A stretch of 64,000 nucleotides of DNA from Bryoerythrophyllum caledonicum (taxonomy: Eukaryota > Streptophyta > Bryopsida > Pottiales > Pottiaceae): contig OZ020526.1 of NCBI GenBank assembly GCA_963971425.1, positions 17,761,173 to 17,825,172 of the forward strand, read 5' to 3'. The position numbers were made by a program, and so were the translations under genes. Within the stretch, counting starts at the first letter, position 1, and each line of letters opens with the position of its first letter. Shown in pieces: positions 23,161 to 33,551 of this stretch. The notes below the pieces were generated by a model that was not told the origin of the DNA, made no database searches, and saw nothing but the letters and a program-made list of their open reading frames with translations.

Positions 23161-23556
23161 CAAAACAAATCGAAAGCAGAGGAATAGGAAATAAATCTCG
23201 AGCAAAGAATGGTGGAGGCAATGGGGAACTATGTCTGAACATCTGAAGGCATTGTTAAATTATTTTTATCTTCTATCAAACATATTTGCACGCCGTAATG
23301 GACAAAGTGAGGTAGGTACCAGAAACAGTAATGTCATTCAAATACGCCGTCAATAGAAGACGAGAATTAAAGTTAAAATGGAATTGGTTGTTGAATAGGC
23401 ATTACTGTTTTCTTACTAACAAATGTAGCAGTGATCAATATAATACAGACTGTCCGGTAGGAGCTTAATGTTTACGGTGACAATAATAGCGGAGCCCACA
23501 GAAAAAATCACAAATGGAGTACCTGTCAGAGCAAGATAATGAGCCCCTTGAATGTC
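23161..23556. other. Upstream region of element B transposase
   Basis: Non-coding, between the transposase start and a short inserted element. No motif assigned. Confidence 0.35.
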
Positions 23557-23560
23557 TTAA

Positions 23561-24102
23561 CCCCTAAAGGACCAAGCGTCTATAAATTTTTCAATTTATA
23601 TTTTTTCCACAACAATATGTGGTGTAAAACTTTGTACAGAGCATTTGGATTATCAATATAAAATATATTAAATTCACAACAAAATAAAGTGTGAATTAAC
23701 AAATTTTGAACCTCCACTCCATGCGCAATTGTTTTCAATATGCTTCACTTACCCTCTACCTCTAAAAATTGGTGTTAAAGGAAATGACATCATGCTTAAC
23801 AAGATGGTAATAGATGAAGACCTTGTAGTGCAAGAAACTGACACAAAGTGAAGTCACAGTTTGCTGATCCACTAAACGCAGGGAAGATAATGAACCATAT
23901 GCTTCACTTCAAACACTATAATTTTTCAATCCGTGCGGTCAAAGTTTATGAAGTTTGGTTGATATATTAATTCATAAATCTTAATCGAGTTTTTACGGTT
24001 AGAACTGAAAATCAAAGTGTTTGTATCCTTCTATGTTAATTGCAACAGAATCTAACATTTTTAAAGTGTTTGTGGTGTAAAATTGTCACGGTACCTTAGC
24101 GG
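23561..24102 (-). mobile_element. piggyBac-like short element, copy 2 (inverted)
   Basis: Starts CCCCTAAAGGACC after TTAA (23557-23560) and ends with a degenerate GGTACCTTAGCGG before TTAA (24103-24106). Its inside matches the other two copies in reverse, for example CCACAACAATATGTGGTGTAAA at about 23619. It is non-autonomous at about 540 bp. Confidence 0.65.
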
Positions 24103-24261
24103 TTAAATCAACAGGTAACCGCCGATTTTGTCATCATGCCCTCTGATCTAGATACTATAATATTTAATAACATACAAGATTGGCGGCCAACCAAACTTTC
24201 ATAAACAAGCAACTAGGTATCTGAAACTATCCATAAATGAGATTTAGTTGTAATGGAGTGC
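24103..24261. other. Element B spacer
   Basis: Short non-coding stretch between the piggyBac-like element and the tandem repeat. Confidence 0.3.
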
Positions 24262-24520
24262 CGAGCATGGTTGAGCGCTGTGAATGAGTTGCGGATGACG
24301 GCAGTGGTAAACGTTTTTTTTGGGTTAGAGCATCACTTTAGGGCGTCAGGAAAAACCGTACCTAGATGAACGCTATGAAAGGGTTGCCGATGTCGACAGG
24401 CGAAAACGTTTTTTTTTTGTTAAAGCTTCACTTTAGGGCGTCAGGAAGAACCGTACCTGGTTGAGCGCTGTAAATGGGCTGCCGATATCGGCAATGGTGA
24501 ACGACGATTTTTTCTTAGTG
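24262..24520. repeat. ~97 bp tandem repeat with TTGCCGATATCGGCA-type palindromes
   Basis: About two and a half units sharing GGTTGAGCGCTGT...CGTTTTTTTT...CACTTTAGGGCGTCAGGAA.AACCGTACCT. Each contains one version of the palindrome: TTGCGGATGACGGCA (24289), TTGCCGATGTCGACA (24384) and TGCCGATATCGGCA (24480). Other copies of GCCGA(T/C)ATCGGC lie at 25519, 25668, 26519, 26753 and 28147, all inside element B. Confidence 0.85.
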
Positions 24521-25610
24521 ACAGCATGACTTGAGCAGCTTGACTGGAGCATGACTTGAGCTTGACGGTAGTATGCTAATGGCGCAATGCGCGCCAAGTA
24601 TCGAAAGGGGATCGGGTCAATATTCCCAAATCGGGACGTGGCAGTGGGCGGTGACTGAATACCGAGACTCCCCTGGATGAGTTCTCTTTTCTTTTAAAAA
24701 GCCTGTCCACCCTGGAATCGGTTCACCCGGAGATAGGGTCCAGCGGTGTCAGCTGAAGCTGTCGATGCTAAAGGAATCCCGATGTGGATGTTGGTGTAAG
24801 GTCACGGTCATGTTGCAGGTGCTATGGTGTGATTCAGGTTGGAATGTGAGGTCGAGGTTCAAGTATCATCGCATCACCAGCCTGGTGCAAATGTAAACTT
24901 CATGTTGTTATCCTGATTTCCTCCCTCGCGACTGTGGGGTCAAATGGGGCATGCATCAGGATGTCGGCATTTCCAAGTCTCATAATCTCGATGCACACCC
25001 TTTGACCTTTCAATGAGAAAACTCAGAACAAGGGGGCCGTCAACGTTGTGACGTACGTAAAATTGTAGTACACAGTTGAGGGCTTGAACTGCCATTTTGT
25101 TGTCGGATATATTATTGACCTGTTCATGGACGCGCTCTTCCGTGACGACAAATCACGGAGCTTGCGGAGAGAACATTCGCCTGACCAGGCTACCAATACA
25201 GCTCTCACCATCTCTGGATAAGGACGTCTCACTCCACAATTTCGCACCCTTTCGTGGATCATATTCCAAGACACCGATGGTGCGTGAAGTTTTCTGGGGT
25301 AATGCACTGATCATGCAGTATGAAGTATTGCTGGCGTTCGGCATCGCTTTGGTATCCCTCATGCTAGGTTTGCACTGGCCGCTAATGAGCGGTGGCACCG
25401 CCTAGGCATCATGGCGCTCGTGCTGATGCAGGTTTGGAGTGGCCGCTGATGAGGGCTGTCATTGATGAAGCTGGAGCCTATCCAGCTGGTGTTCTCGTTG
25501 GGATACTTACATGGCATCGCCGACATCGGCAGACCTCGGGACCTCGGGACCTCACGACCTCGCTGGGTACTCCGGACCTCGATACCTCGGGACCTCGCTG
25601 TGTCCACTAG
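24521..25610. other. Element B internal region, no gene assigned
   Basis: GC-richer than its surroundings but with no supported coding frame. It contains a palindrome copy at 25519-25530 and a run of GACCTCGGGAC repeats at about 25530-25600. It may be a 5' intron or promoter region of the decayed plus-strand gene. Confidence 0.4.
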
Positions 25611-25611
25611 C

Positions 25612-26612
25612 ATAGCATCGCATACATCGACAGACTATGTGGAGTGAAGATGCACTCGCATCGCTTCGCCGACATCGGCAGACCTATTGACTCGCATGAC
25701 AATGACGTGCATCGTCAGACATATTTACTTGCATGGCATTGACTTATTGACTCTTCGGGAACTTCGCGCAGCCGATGACAAGCTCGTTCGTTCGATGAAG
25801 GCTCACTGGATCGCGGTAGTTTAGGGTTTAGGGTCTCTGGTGCAGTTGTCCTCTTCATTCTCTTGTACAATGTTTGTCGGTGTGCTTGTTTAACAGGTCT
25901 AGAAAGTGTTGTGTTCTGGTTTTGATTAAGGGTCTCTTTTTCTGAATTGACGAGATCCTTTCACGATGTTGCTTATGAACCTTTTGGTACTGAGGATGAT
26001 ATCAGTGAGGATTTGTTGAGGTTTTGCTGGTCTCTGTTGGGAATGTTCTCGTTTTTTTTTACAACGTTTGTGGGTGTGCTTGTTTAACCAGATCTAGAAA
26101 GCGTTCGTGTCTGAATTGAGTCATTCAGCTTTTTGTACACGATCTGTCCATCGGATCTTTAATTCGTGGTGATCGTCAGTTTGGTAGAGATGAGAGTCAT
26201 GCAGTACCAGTGTTGCTAGTCAATCAGGTCGAAGAATTCGGTAGTTTAAGCGATAATTACTGTTAAAACATGCCATCAGAAAGTCGAACTGATTCTCCAA
26301 TTCTTGGTCCAGGTGTGCATCCAATACTTGTTCTTGCTACTAACTTATATCATCGGCTTCAGCCTGCACTGCCAAGAATGCTGTAAGAAAAACTAGGTAG
26401 AAGTCCTCGAACTAGAATTAATCATGAAGATGCAGAATGTGAGGCATGATTCTTTCCGCGCAGGTGAATCGCATACATCGGCAGACTATGTGGAGTGAGG
26501 ATGCACTCGCATCGCTTCGCCGACATCGGCAGACCTATTGACTCGCATGACAATGACGTGCATCGTCAGACATATTTTCTTGCATGGCATTGACTTATTG
26601 ACACTTCGGGTA
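25612..26612 (+). repeat. Direct repeats with palindromes in element B
   Basis: A unit of about 145 bp at 25612-25760 is repeated with few changes at 26466-26612. Both start at CGCATACATCG.CAGACTATG and include CGCCGACATCGGCAGACC. A second direct repeat, around GTGTGCTTGTTTAAC, lies at about 25880 and 26075. No coding frame is supported between them. Confidence 0.8.
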
Positions 26613-27118
26613 CTCGGGACCTCGTTGGGTCCACTAGTATGGCATCTATGGGTCCACATGCATCGCTGGGCCCACTAGCAGGCAGCTACGTATTGACTCA
26701 GTTGTGCGGAGACCTCGGGTGATATGCCCAGACCTCGGGTGGCAGTATCATCGCCGATATCGGCATTAGTTGTGTCTCCACAGGATTGAGCCTGGTTGAA
26801 CGAATGCACGGCATGTTAAATTGAACCAGATCTATGAGTCGTTGGTTAAATTGATTACTCTGCAGCTCTTGCTCATTGGCCACTTTTTTTATTTTGTGGT
26901 TTTATGCTCTTAACGTGCGATTGATCTAAGAAGGCCTACTTTGTTGCTTCTACACAGCGGTGGATTCAGCGAAAGTAGGACTTGTTGATTCAATGGTGGA
27001 TCACTAAGAGTCACCTCAGCCTCATATTGGAGTACCTGGTAAGTATTGTTTTTGTCTTGTCTTCATGATTTTTTGATGAATAATATCCTAATTGAAGAAA
27101 TTGAGATGAGGACTTTGA
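26613..27118. other. Upstream region of the element B ParB-methyltransferase remnant
   Basis: Contains a palindrome at 26753-26764 and a possible donor (CCTG then GTAAGT near 27030). No further support for an exon. Confidence 0.4.
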
Positions 27119-30100
27119 CAATGAGGGAGACGAGGACATGCAAGATCATGATTCTATGCCCCTGGAAGACGAAAGTCAATATTTGACAGCCATGTCTGTA
27201 GAAGAACTTGGCAAGAAGATGGATGCCTTGGTGGTTAAGGAGTCTGTGAACACAAATATTGTATTGGATAAGCTTCGTTTAAAGCCACGGAGCAAGTCCA
27301 AGTTAAATATTTCCTTGTGTCGCATGCTTCCGCTAGCTGCTATAAGGCCATATCTTAAGAACGATGTAATGGCATTATGTGCTCACTTCGTAAGTACAGG
27401 TTACATGGATGGCCATGGCGTTTATTACGTGGCCTGTAATTTGAGGCTTGTAATAACTATTGTCAGTATTAAAAAATTTACTAGAACCAGGTCCTGATTT
27501 GGAGTTGTTATGAAAGAAAGGAAGAATTTGGAAACTTTTTCTTTCAAATAGTGTCAAATACTTACAATTCTCTGAATCTGCAGGAGGAATCAGAATTGCC
27601 AGGTGAAAATGAACCTAGTGCATAAGCTATACCGCATCCAGGGAATTGCCGGTCAGCCACTCTAGTACTTCGAGAATCTTGTTTCAGAGGAGGAACTCAA
27701 TGACGCTGAGAAGAAACAATTGTCGAAGAACCATGGTTGGTACACTCTTACGATGGACGGCCTCATTTCAGTTCTTTACCAGGTACAAAACGAAATTCAT
27801 TTAACTGTTCAATTCGTGGACTGTGTTAAACCTTGAGCCACTTACGAGAATATGTTCTGTTGGCAATTGGCAATTGTTCATCACAATGTAGAACTGTGAT
27901 GCTAACTACATTGTGAAGCTTGTTATATAGCATCTGATACATTGTTTTTAATGATCTCATTTCAATATGAGATAGGCAACAAGTTTAGGCAGCACTTATG
28001 TTCTTATGGCATGGGCATCACTTATGAGATGGGCAACACTTAAGGACAGCTTTTATGTTTTAATGTTTCAATATGAGATGAGCAGCACTAAATGGGCAGC
28101 ACATGTGTTTATATAGGTGTACCATTCTAGAACTATAAATTGGGTTGCCGATATCGGCACCCTTACTGCTCGCTCCTTAATTTCTCTTCATCATCAAACC
28201 TGCTAGTGACGGATAGTTGAAGTAGGGTTCTCATTTGTTTTGTTAATAGTGCTAAATGCCTGCTGTGGACGTGCCTAGAAATTTTTTTGCCCTTGCATGT
28301 GTATCATATTTCATACTACGATATTTAAATATATTATCATGATTGACCTTTGCTTCATTGTTTTCAGCAAGAGCTTGGAGATGTTGTGGCCCATGCCACA
28401 ACGAAATTCAAAGAAAAATATCCGGAGAAATCAAGTGAGTGGACAATTGGTAAGCTGCACGAGGAAATAGGAAAAGCCGTGGATAAGGTGAAGAGAGAGA
28501 CCTCTTCTGAATTGAAGAAGCAACTTCCAATTGCTGATCCAAAGCATATCCCACAGTTCCTGGAGCAAGTTAGAAGGCATTACGAAAAGCGAGAGGACCA
28601 TCCAGAAATGTCTCAGGAGAAGTTGTGGTACCTTACAACGTCTGCAATGGAACCGGCTGTGAAGGTGAAGTGGCTTGAGCGCTGGAACTTGCCAGCTTCA
28701 CTTCGGGATGTTGTGCGGTTTCCAAGGAGCAAATTTGCTTACCACGCGTTCCCCGTAAAAAATGGATGTTGACATTGACGTCCTTCAGGTGATACCAGAG
28801 TCAACTCCTGTTATCACTTCCACAGTGGCCCCTGTCAATTCAGTAACTGCAGTTGAGGGCGGAATCCGGATCAAGCTTAATCTCCATACTTTTGTAGAAG
28901 CTGAAGGGGAAGGTGGCATCTAGAAGATCATTGTCTACCTCCAATATGTCCCAAGAAGCGTCAGTTCTTGTCGAAAACACTAGTCTTCTGAAAATTTTGA
29001 AGGTCCTGCCCGAGATTCATCCTTCTCTGCTGAACCTGAGCAACTTTGTCCTTAAAGTAAAACTCTCCCCTTATTTCTCTTCGTTTTTTCCTCTTCTGCA
29101 CTTTCCTTCAATCAACTGTTTCTTCTCATTGAATTGTGTTGATTTAGTGTCCTCTGATTTCTCAATGTTGTTGATCCAAGGCAAGCATTTCTTGGGCATT
29201 TATGGTATATTATCTCTCGATTTCTGCTTCTGCTTGTAAGTCCCTGCTTGCTTGTCCCTTGTTTTAACACTATACTCCGTCATTTTTACATTATTCAAAT
29301 GAAGAAGGAATCTGGAAGTGCCGCACTCTCGACTCATTGCCCTCATAGCGGGTTCGACCTGATAATAGGTGATCTGAAGGATGGCATGATGGTTCCTGGC
29401 ATTTCAATGAGCCCCACTGACGTTCCAAATTGGAACGAATACTCAGTGCACGATACAAAGAGTTTATTTGAGTTTGCTGAGTACTTCCTTCATAGTGAGG
29501 GTGGGCTGCTTCTTTTTGTCCCTGACGTCTTAAGCATTCGATGCGACGTCCTCTCATACGCCGAAGGTTACAGTTTTCAGCTATTTCGAGAGTGGTGGAG
29601 AATTAACGACCTCCCATCTTCCTCCCTTCTCAGCCCCGGACTTAAGGTATAATGTTCAATTTTTCACCTTCATTGTCCAATTCTGCTTGCAACCGACTTT
29701 GATTCTACCCTCACCTAACATCGACTATTCTTTGATTCTACCCTCACAGAGTAGAAGGTTTCGAATTCAGCTCTTCATTCACAGTAAGTTGTCCCTGGAC
29801 CGCTTCTCTATTGCAGTAAATGAAGATCTTGCCGAGGTCGGTTTAGGGGTTGTGGAATCAAATGTGCTCTTCAATTTCACAACCGCCCAGTCCAATCAAT
29901 TAATCACGCAGTCCCATGGAGGGGCGCTCGTGAGTAGGATGCGGTTTTCCTACAGATGATCATTGAGGCTTTCACCAAACCGGAGTCTATGGTTCTCGAT
30001 GCATTCGCCTCTATTGGTATGTTTCCTCTTGTTGTTGCCTTGTATTTCACAAAGTACTAGATCTAATTTTTGTCATGCAACTTCAGGAAACTCCATTCTA

Positions 30101-30568
30101 GCTTGCAAGTCAGCCAGCCGCCACATTGTGGCCTTGGAGGAGGACGCTATTGTCTTCAATGCGAAGCTCATCCATTTTTCTTTGGCTCGACCGACACCTC
30201 AACTTTCTCCTTCAATTCCGCAGGTGCCACTGATTGTCGACACCGACGTTCCCATCCGCAAAGTGACGAAGAAAAAAAGATTGAGTAAGTAAGTTTCAAA
30301 CTCTGAATTCTACTCCAATGCCATCCTTACTTGATCATTTTACTCATCTGCGTGTGGCTTTGCTAGACTGATGGCAGCGATTCTCTCGCCGAAGAAGGTC
30401 TTTGCCATGGCTCCATGGGATGCTAAGGTAGCACAGGGACAAGCGGCAGCATGGTCTCCAAGTTCCTCTTCGCGAGTTCCACATTGTTTCAATAGAGGGG
30501 TGCGTAGATACATTGACGATGAAGCTGAAGTTCGGAACCCTACAGTCACTTCATCCTCTGAGAGTTGA
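27119..30568 (+). pseudogene. Decayed ParB-methyltransferase gene of element B
   Basis: Pieces align in order with the gene of element A. An acidic N-terminus leads to LNISLCRMLPLAAIRP (about 27300-27430), matching the ParB start. The GNHR box is missing, apparently deleted before the exon at about 27606-27782 (GWYTLTMDGLISVLYQ). Then come exons at about 28368-28771 and 28913-29058, the motif IV region DLIIGDLKDGMMVPGI (about 29356-29405), and DAFASIG at 29997-30017 joining across an intron to NSILACKSASRHIVALEED, which is methyltransferase motif I. The final exon ends in an acidic DDEA tail like A and stops at TGA 30566-30568. Frame changes, a TAG in the second exon and the ParB deletion make it a pseudogene. 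Motif IV again lacks DPPY. Confidence 0.7.
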
Positions 30569-30943
30569 CGCCAATTGTAGTTTCTTCTATGAACTTTTCC
30601 CCCACTCCTTGAAACCTGAGTCAAAGTTCAGTTCCCCCTTTTCGAGCTATCGTTTGCATTTGGTACAGACATTGAAGCTTCCATATCCACTAATCCTAAA
30701 CCCTAAATAGAACTGGATACAATTTACTTCATTGTCTTGATTATCAATTGTATTTTCAAAATGCTTCCTGTAGTGTCCAATTTTTTTTGTCAAGAATACA
30801 ATCAAAGCTAAAATCCACAATACTATATAGCCTCTCTAGGACCCAATCAATTTTTGCCTTCCACCCCTACACCTCATGTACCATCCTTCGACAACATACA
30901 TCAGTATGGGTTCTCCATCAGATACTTACTTACGTTCCCTTAA
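30569..30943. other. Spacer in element B
   Basis: Non-coding stretch between the gene remnant and the inserted piggyBac-like element; likely holds the 3' UTR. Confidence 0.35.
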
Positions 30944-31874
30944 TCCCTAAAGGACCACGACCACTTTCGCACTAAAACCAGTCCAAAACTGTGACTGCCA
31001 AAAAGAGACATGAAAATCACATTCTAAAGTGAATTTTGGATTTTGAACCGTAAGATCTTAAAATAGACTTCAATTTAAACATGCCGCAAACTTTTGGTTG
31101 CAATCCACCGAACGGATAGATAGATTTTAGTGTTCAAAGTCAAAACAATGGTTATTTTCTTCCTTGCGTTGAGTAGATCAACAGACTTTTAGTTCACTTT
31201 GTATCAATTTTTTGCAGTGTACAAGGTCTAAATCTCTTACCATTGTCTTAAGCATGATGTTATTTCCCAAAACACCAATTTTTAGAGGTAAAAATAGGGT
31301 GTAGCATATTCAAAACAAGTGTGGAAGGAGTGGAGGTTCAAAAATTGCCATTACACTTAAAAAAAAATTTAACTACGTATGTATTCGAATGATAATCCAA
31401 ATGGTCAATAAGAAGGTTTTCACCACATATTGTTGATGAACAAATTAAAAGTGAAAAATATGAAGATCTATAGGTTTTATGTAGAAAAGATTAATTTTTT
31501 TCCCCCTTTGCCCGACAATGTGTGAAAATGTTTGACTTGGAATATAATGCCTTTTTACACTAAAGAGAAGATTTTTTTTGAATATTTCCAAAGAAGAAAA
31601 TATTCTTTATATGTGTGAAATACTTCAATGTCAATAGAAACTTTTGTCAAAAATGTTGGAGGTGCCCAGAGTCCCCACTATTGGCTTTAAGTGGTACTAA
31701 CTTTCAAACCGGAAATCCAAAAAATAAATTAAAAACCTCCATGAATGGAATTCGTGAAATCTTTATCACATGCTATCTTTTGAAAAAAATTCAATTCAAA
31801 AGGATTTTTTTCCGAATTGTAGGTACATGCCCAAAATCTAATTGACCTCGGGGGGACGTTTAGTCCTTTAGGGG
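30944..31874 (+). mobile_element. piggyBac-like short element, copy 3 (complete)
   Basis: 931 bp between two TTAA sites (30940-30943, 31875-31878). The ends are TCCCTAAAGGACC and, inverted, CCCCTAAAGGACT. Body sequence matches copies 1 and 2. No transposase. This copy gives the best definition of both ends of the family. Confidence 0.75.
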
Positions 31875-31878
31875 TTAA

Positions 31879-32719
31879 GTACCTTTTCTCACTTTTCTTT
31901 GTCAGGACAACAATCCCTTCACTATTTGGGAGGTCTTAAAGAAGTTTTTGAGTTATCTTTAATCTCTACCAGAAAGAAATAAATGAAGGAAGCCTTTGAG
32001 AAATTTGAAGTCCATATTTACGCTTACACAACATACACATGCATGTAAAATCATATCCTAATTTATGGTTGTGAAACTCATGCAATACCGAGGAATACAA
32101 ATGATTACCCCTGAATAACAGTGAAATACTATGTGTTGCATGTCTTATGCTTTATTGGCTCCATTCATATACAACAGATTTATGCTCTGAAATTCTGATG
32201 GAGACCTGTCTTCGGATGAGATTGCAATTTGGTTCTCATATTTGCTATCTCTTTCATAGCGTACAAGACTTTTGTTTTAGGACATTTCCTTTTGGCACTT
32301 GACCTAGTAAACGATTAATTTATCTCTGGAAATTAGTTATTACTTTGTATACAATATGTCATTGTAAAACTGTGTATATAGCTTATTATTTGACTTGTAA
32401 TTTAATAGTAACAAATCATTGGTATATTTTCTTCTTACATGAGCACAGTAACCTCTCAATTCCACATTTTCTACTATGTAAACAAGGTATCTTTAACCAT
32501 TATTATCTATATCCTATAGTATTGCATGTTTTGCAGATATTATGCAAAATTTAGGTATTATGTTAAATAGTAAATATTATTTTGTAAAGTCATGCGATAT
32601 AATTAGGCATAACATTTCATTGAACGCTGGTATAGTGAATACATCAACCAAAATACTGGTTTCAAATAAATTTGATGTGGAAAATTAGGGTTGATAATGC
32701 AACATCACTTATTGAGGGG
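31879..32719. other. AT-rich stretch of element B
   Basis: About 840 bp, very AT-rich, no coding frame or repeat family recognised. Confidence 0.5.
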
Positions 32720-33028
32720 TGTTTTTGCAATCCACGGCCATAGGATTCCTACATCCCTTCCCAAGCTCATTACATGCTCTCTTCTCAAACAGTACCTCCC
32801 TAGATAGAATGGAATACATTACCAAAAAAAACACAAAAGTTCTTGGAACCCACGGCTATAGGGCCTCTACTGTCAACTCTGGTGAGAATTTTCAATTTTT
32901 CATTTGTTTTATTTTCAACTTTATCACTTTGTTTTCCCAAAAAATCCCCAACTTCAATGCTCTAGGCTCACCGCTCACCGCTCACCGCTCACTGCTCACC
33001 GCTCTAGGCACGCAAAATAGCTTCGTCC
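32720..33028 (-). repeat. Right terminal region of element B
   Basis: Subterminal CCACGGCCATAGG (about 32737) and CCACGGCTATAGG (about 32850), then GCTCACCGCTCACCGCTCAC heptads (32966-33003) and the end motif GGCACGCAAAATAGC. Inverted match to 18476 onward. Confidence 0.8.
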
Positions 33029-33229
33029 TCCTTCCTAGAACTAGGGAAAGACATAATTTGCATGTTATTTTAAGTGCAGTAGGATCTTGTCGGAACCAAA
33101 AATAATACACCCCATATTTAATTGTGCACCCGCCTCATGGAGATGAGGAGTGCCTCGGCCAAGGAAGAGTGGCCTCAAATGCCTCCTTCTTGAGTTTTGT
33201 GGGGACGAACCCCCCCCAATTTACAAGCA

Positions 33230-33274
33230 AACGTCTCCGCCTTACCTTGGTAAAGGCGGGGATGTCCCCGCCCT
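33230..33274. repeat. GC-rich palindrome upstream of hAT gene
   Basis: ACGTCTCCGCC...GGCGGGGATGTCCCCGCCC, the same unit type as at 73-160. It lies 280 bp before the hAT start. Confidence 0.7.
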
Positions 33275-33551
33275 TGGCGTGTCAGGTCACACTCGTTCTT
33301 GGCTCGTGTATAAAAGGATCGGGGAGGGCCGTTTGTCCTCATGCTTGTCACCTTGGCCTCTATCCCTTGGACCTCAATTCAATTTGAGCTCCTTGCGAGT
33401 CTACTTGGGTGGCAGGCGGCACTGGTGTGCGGCTGAGGTGATGTAAAAATTGGTTCAAGCAGTGCACCAGCGCTATCAGACCTCACATTTTCATGTGATT
33501 CTATACTATAACTAGCCCCGTATTTTGGCTTAGACGGGACTTGCACATTAT

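Larger units (their letters stand above)
18476..33028. mobile_element. Element B: 14.6 kb Mutator-like transposon, decayed relative of A
   Basis: The ends read GGGGAATGCTATTTTGCGTGCC (left) and, inward from the right, GGACGAAGCTATTTTGCGTGCC. Both are followed by GAGCGGTGAGC heptads. Flanks are TCTTTCCTAG (18466-18475) and TCCTTCCTAG (33029-33038), a 10 bp duplication with one mismatch. It carries a decayed MULE transposase gene on minus (19266-23160) and a decayed ParB-methyltransferase gene on plus (27119-30568), so the layout equals element A inverted. Two piggyBac-like short elements sit inside. The mismatch in the duplication and the number of lesions suggest B inserted before A. Confidence 0.82.
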
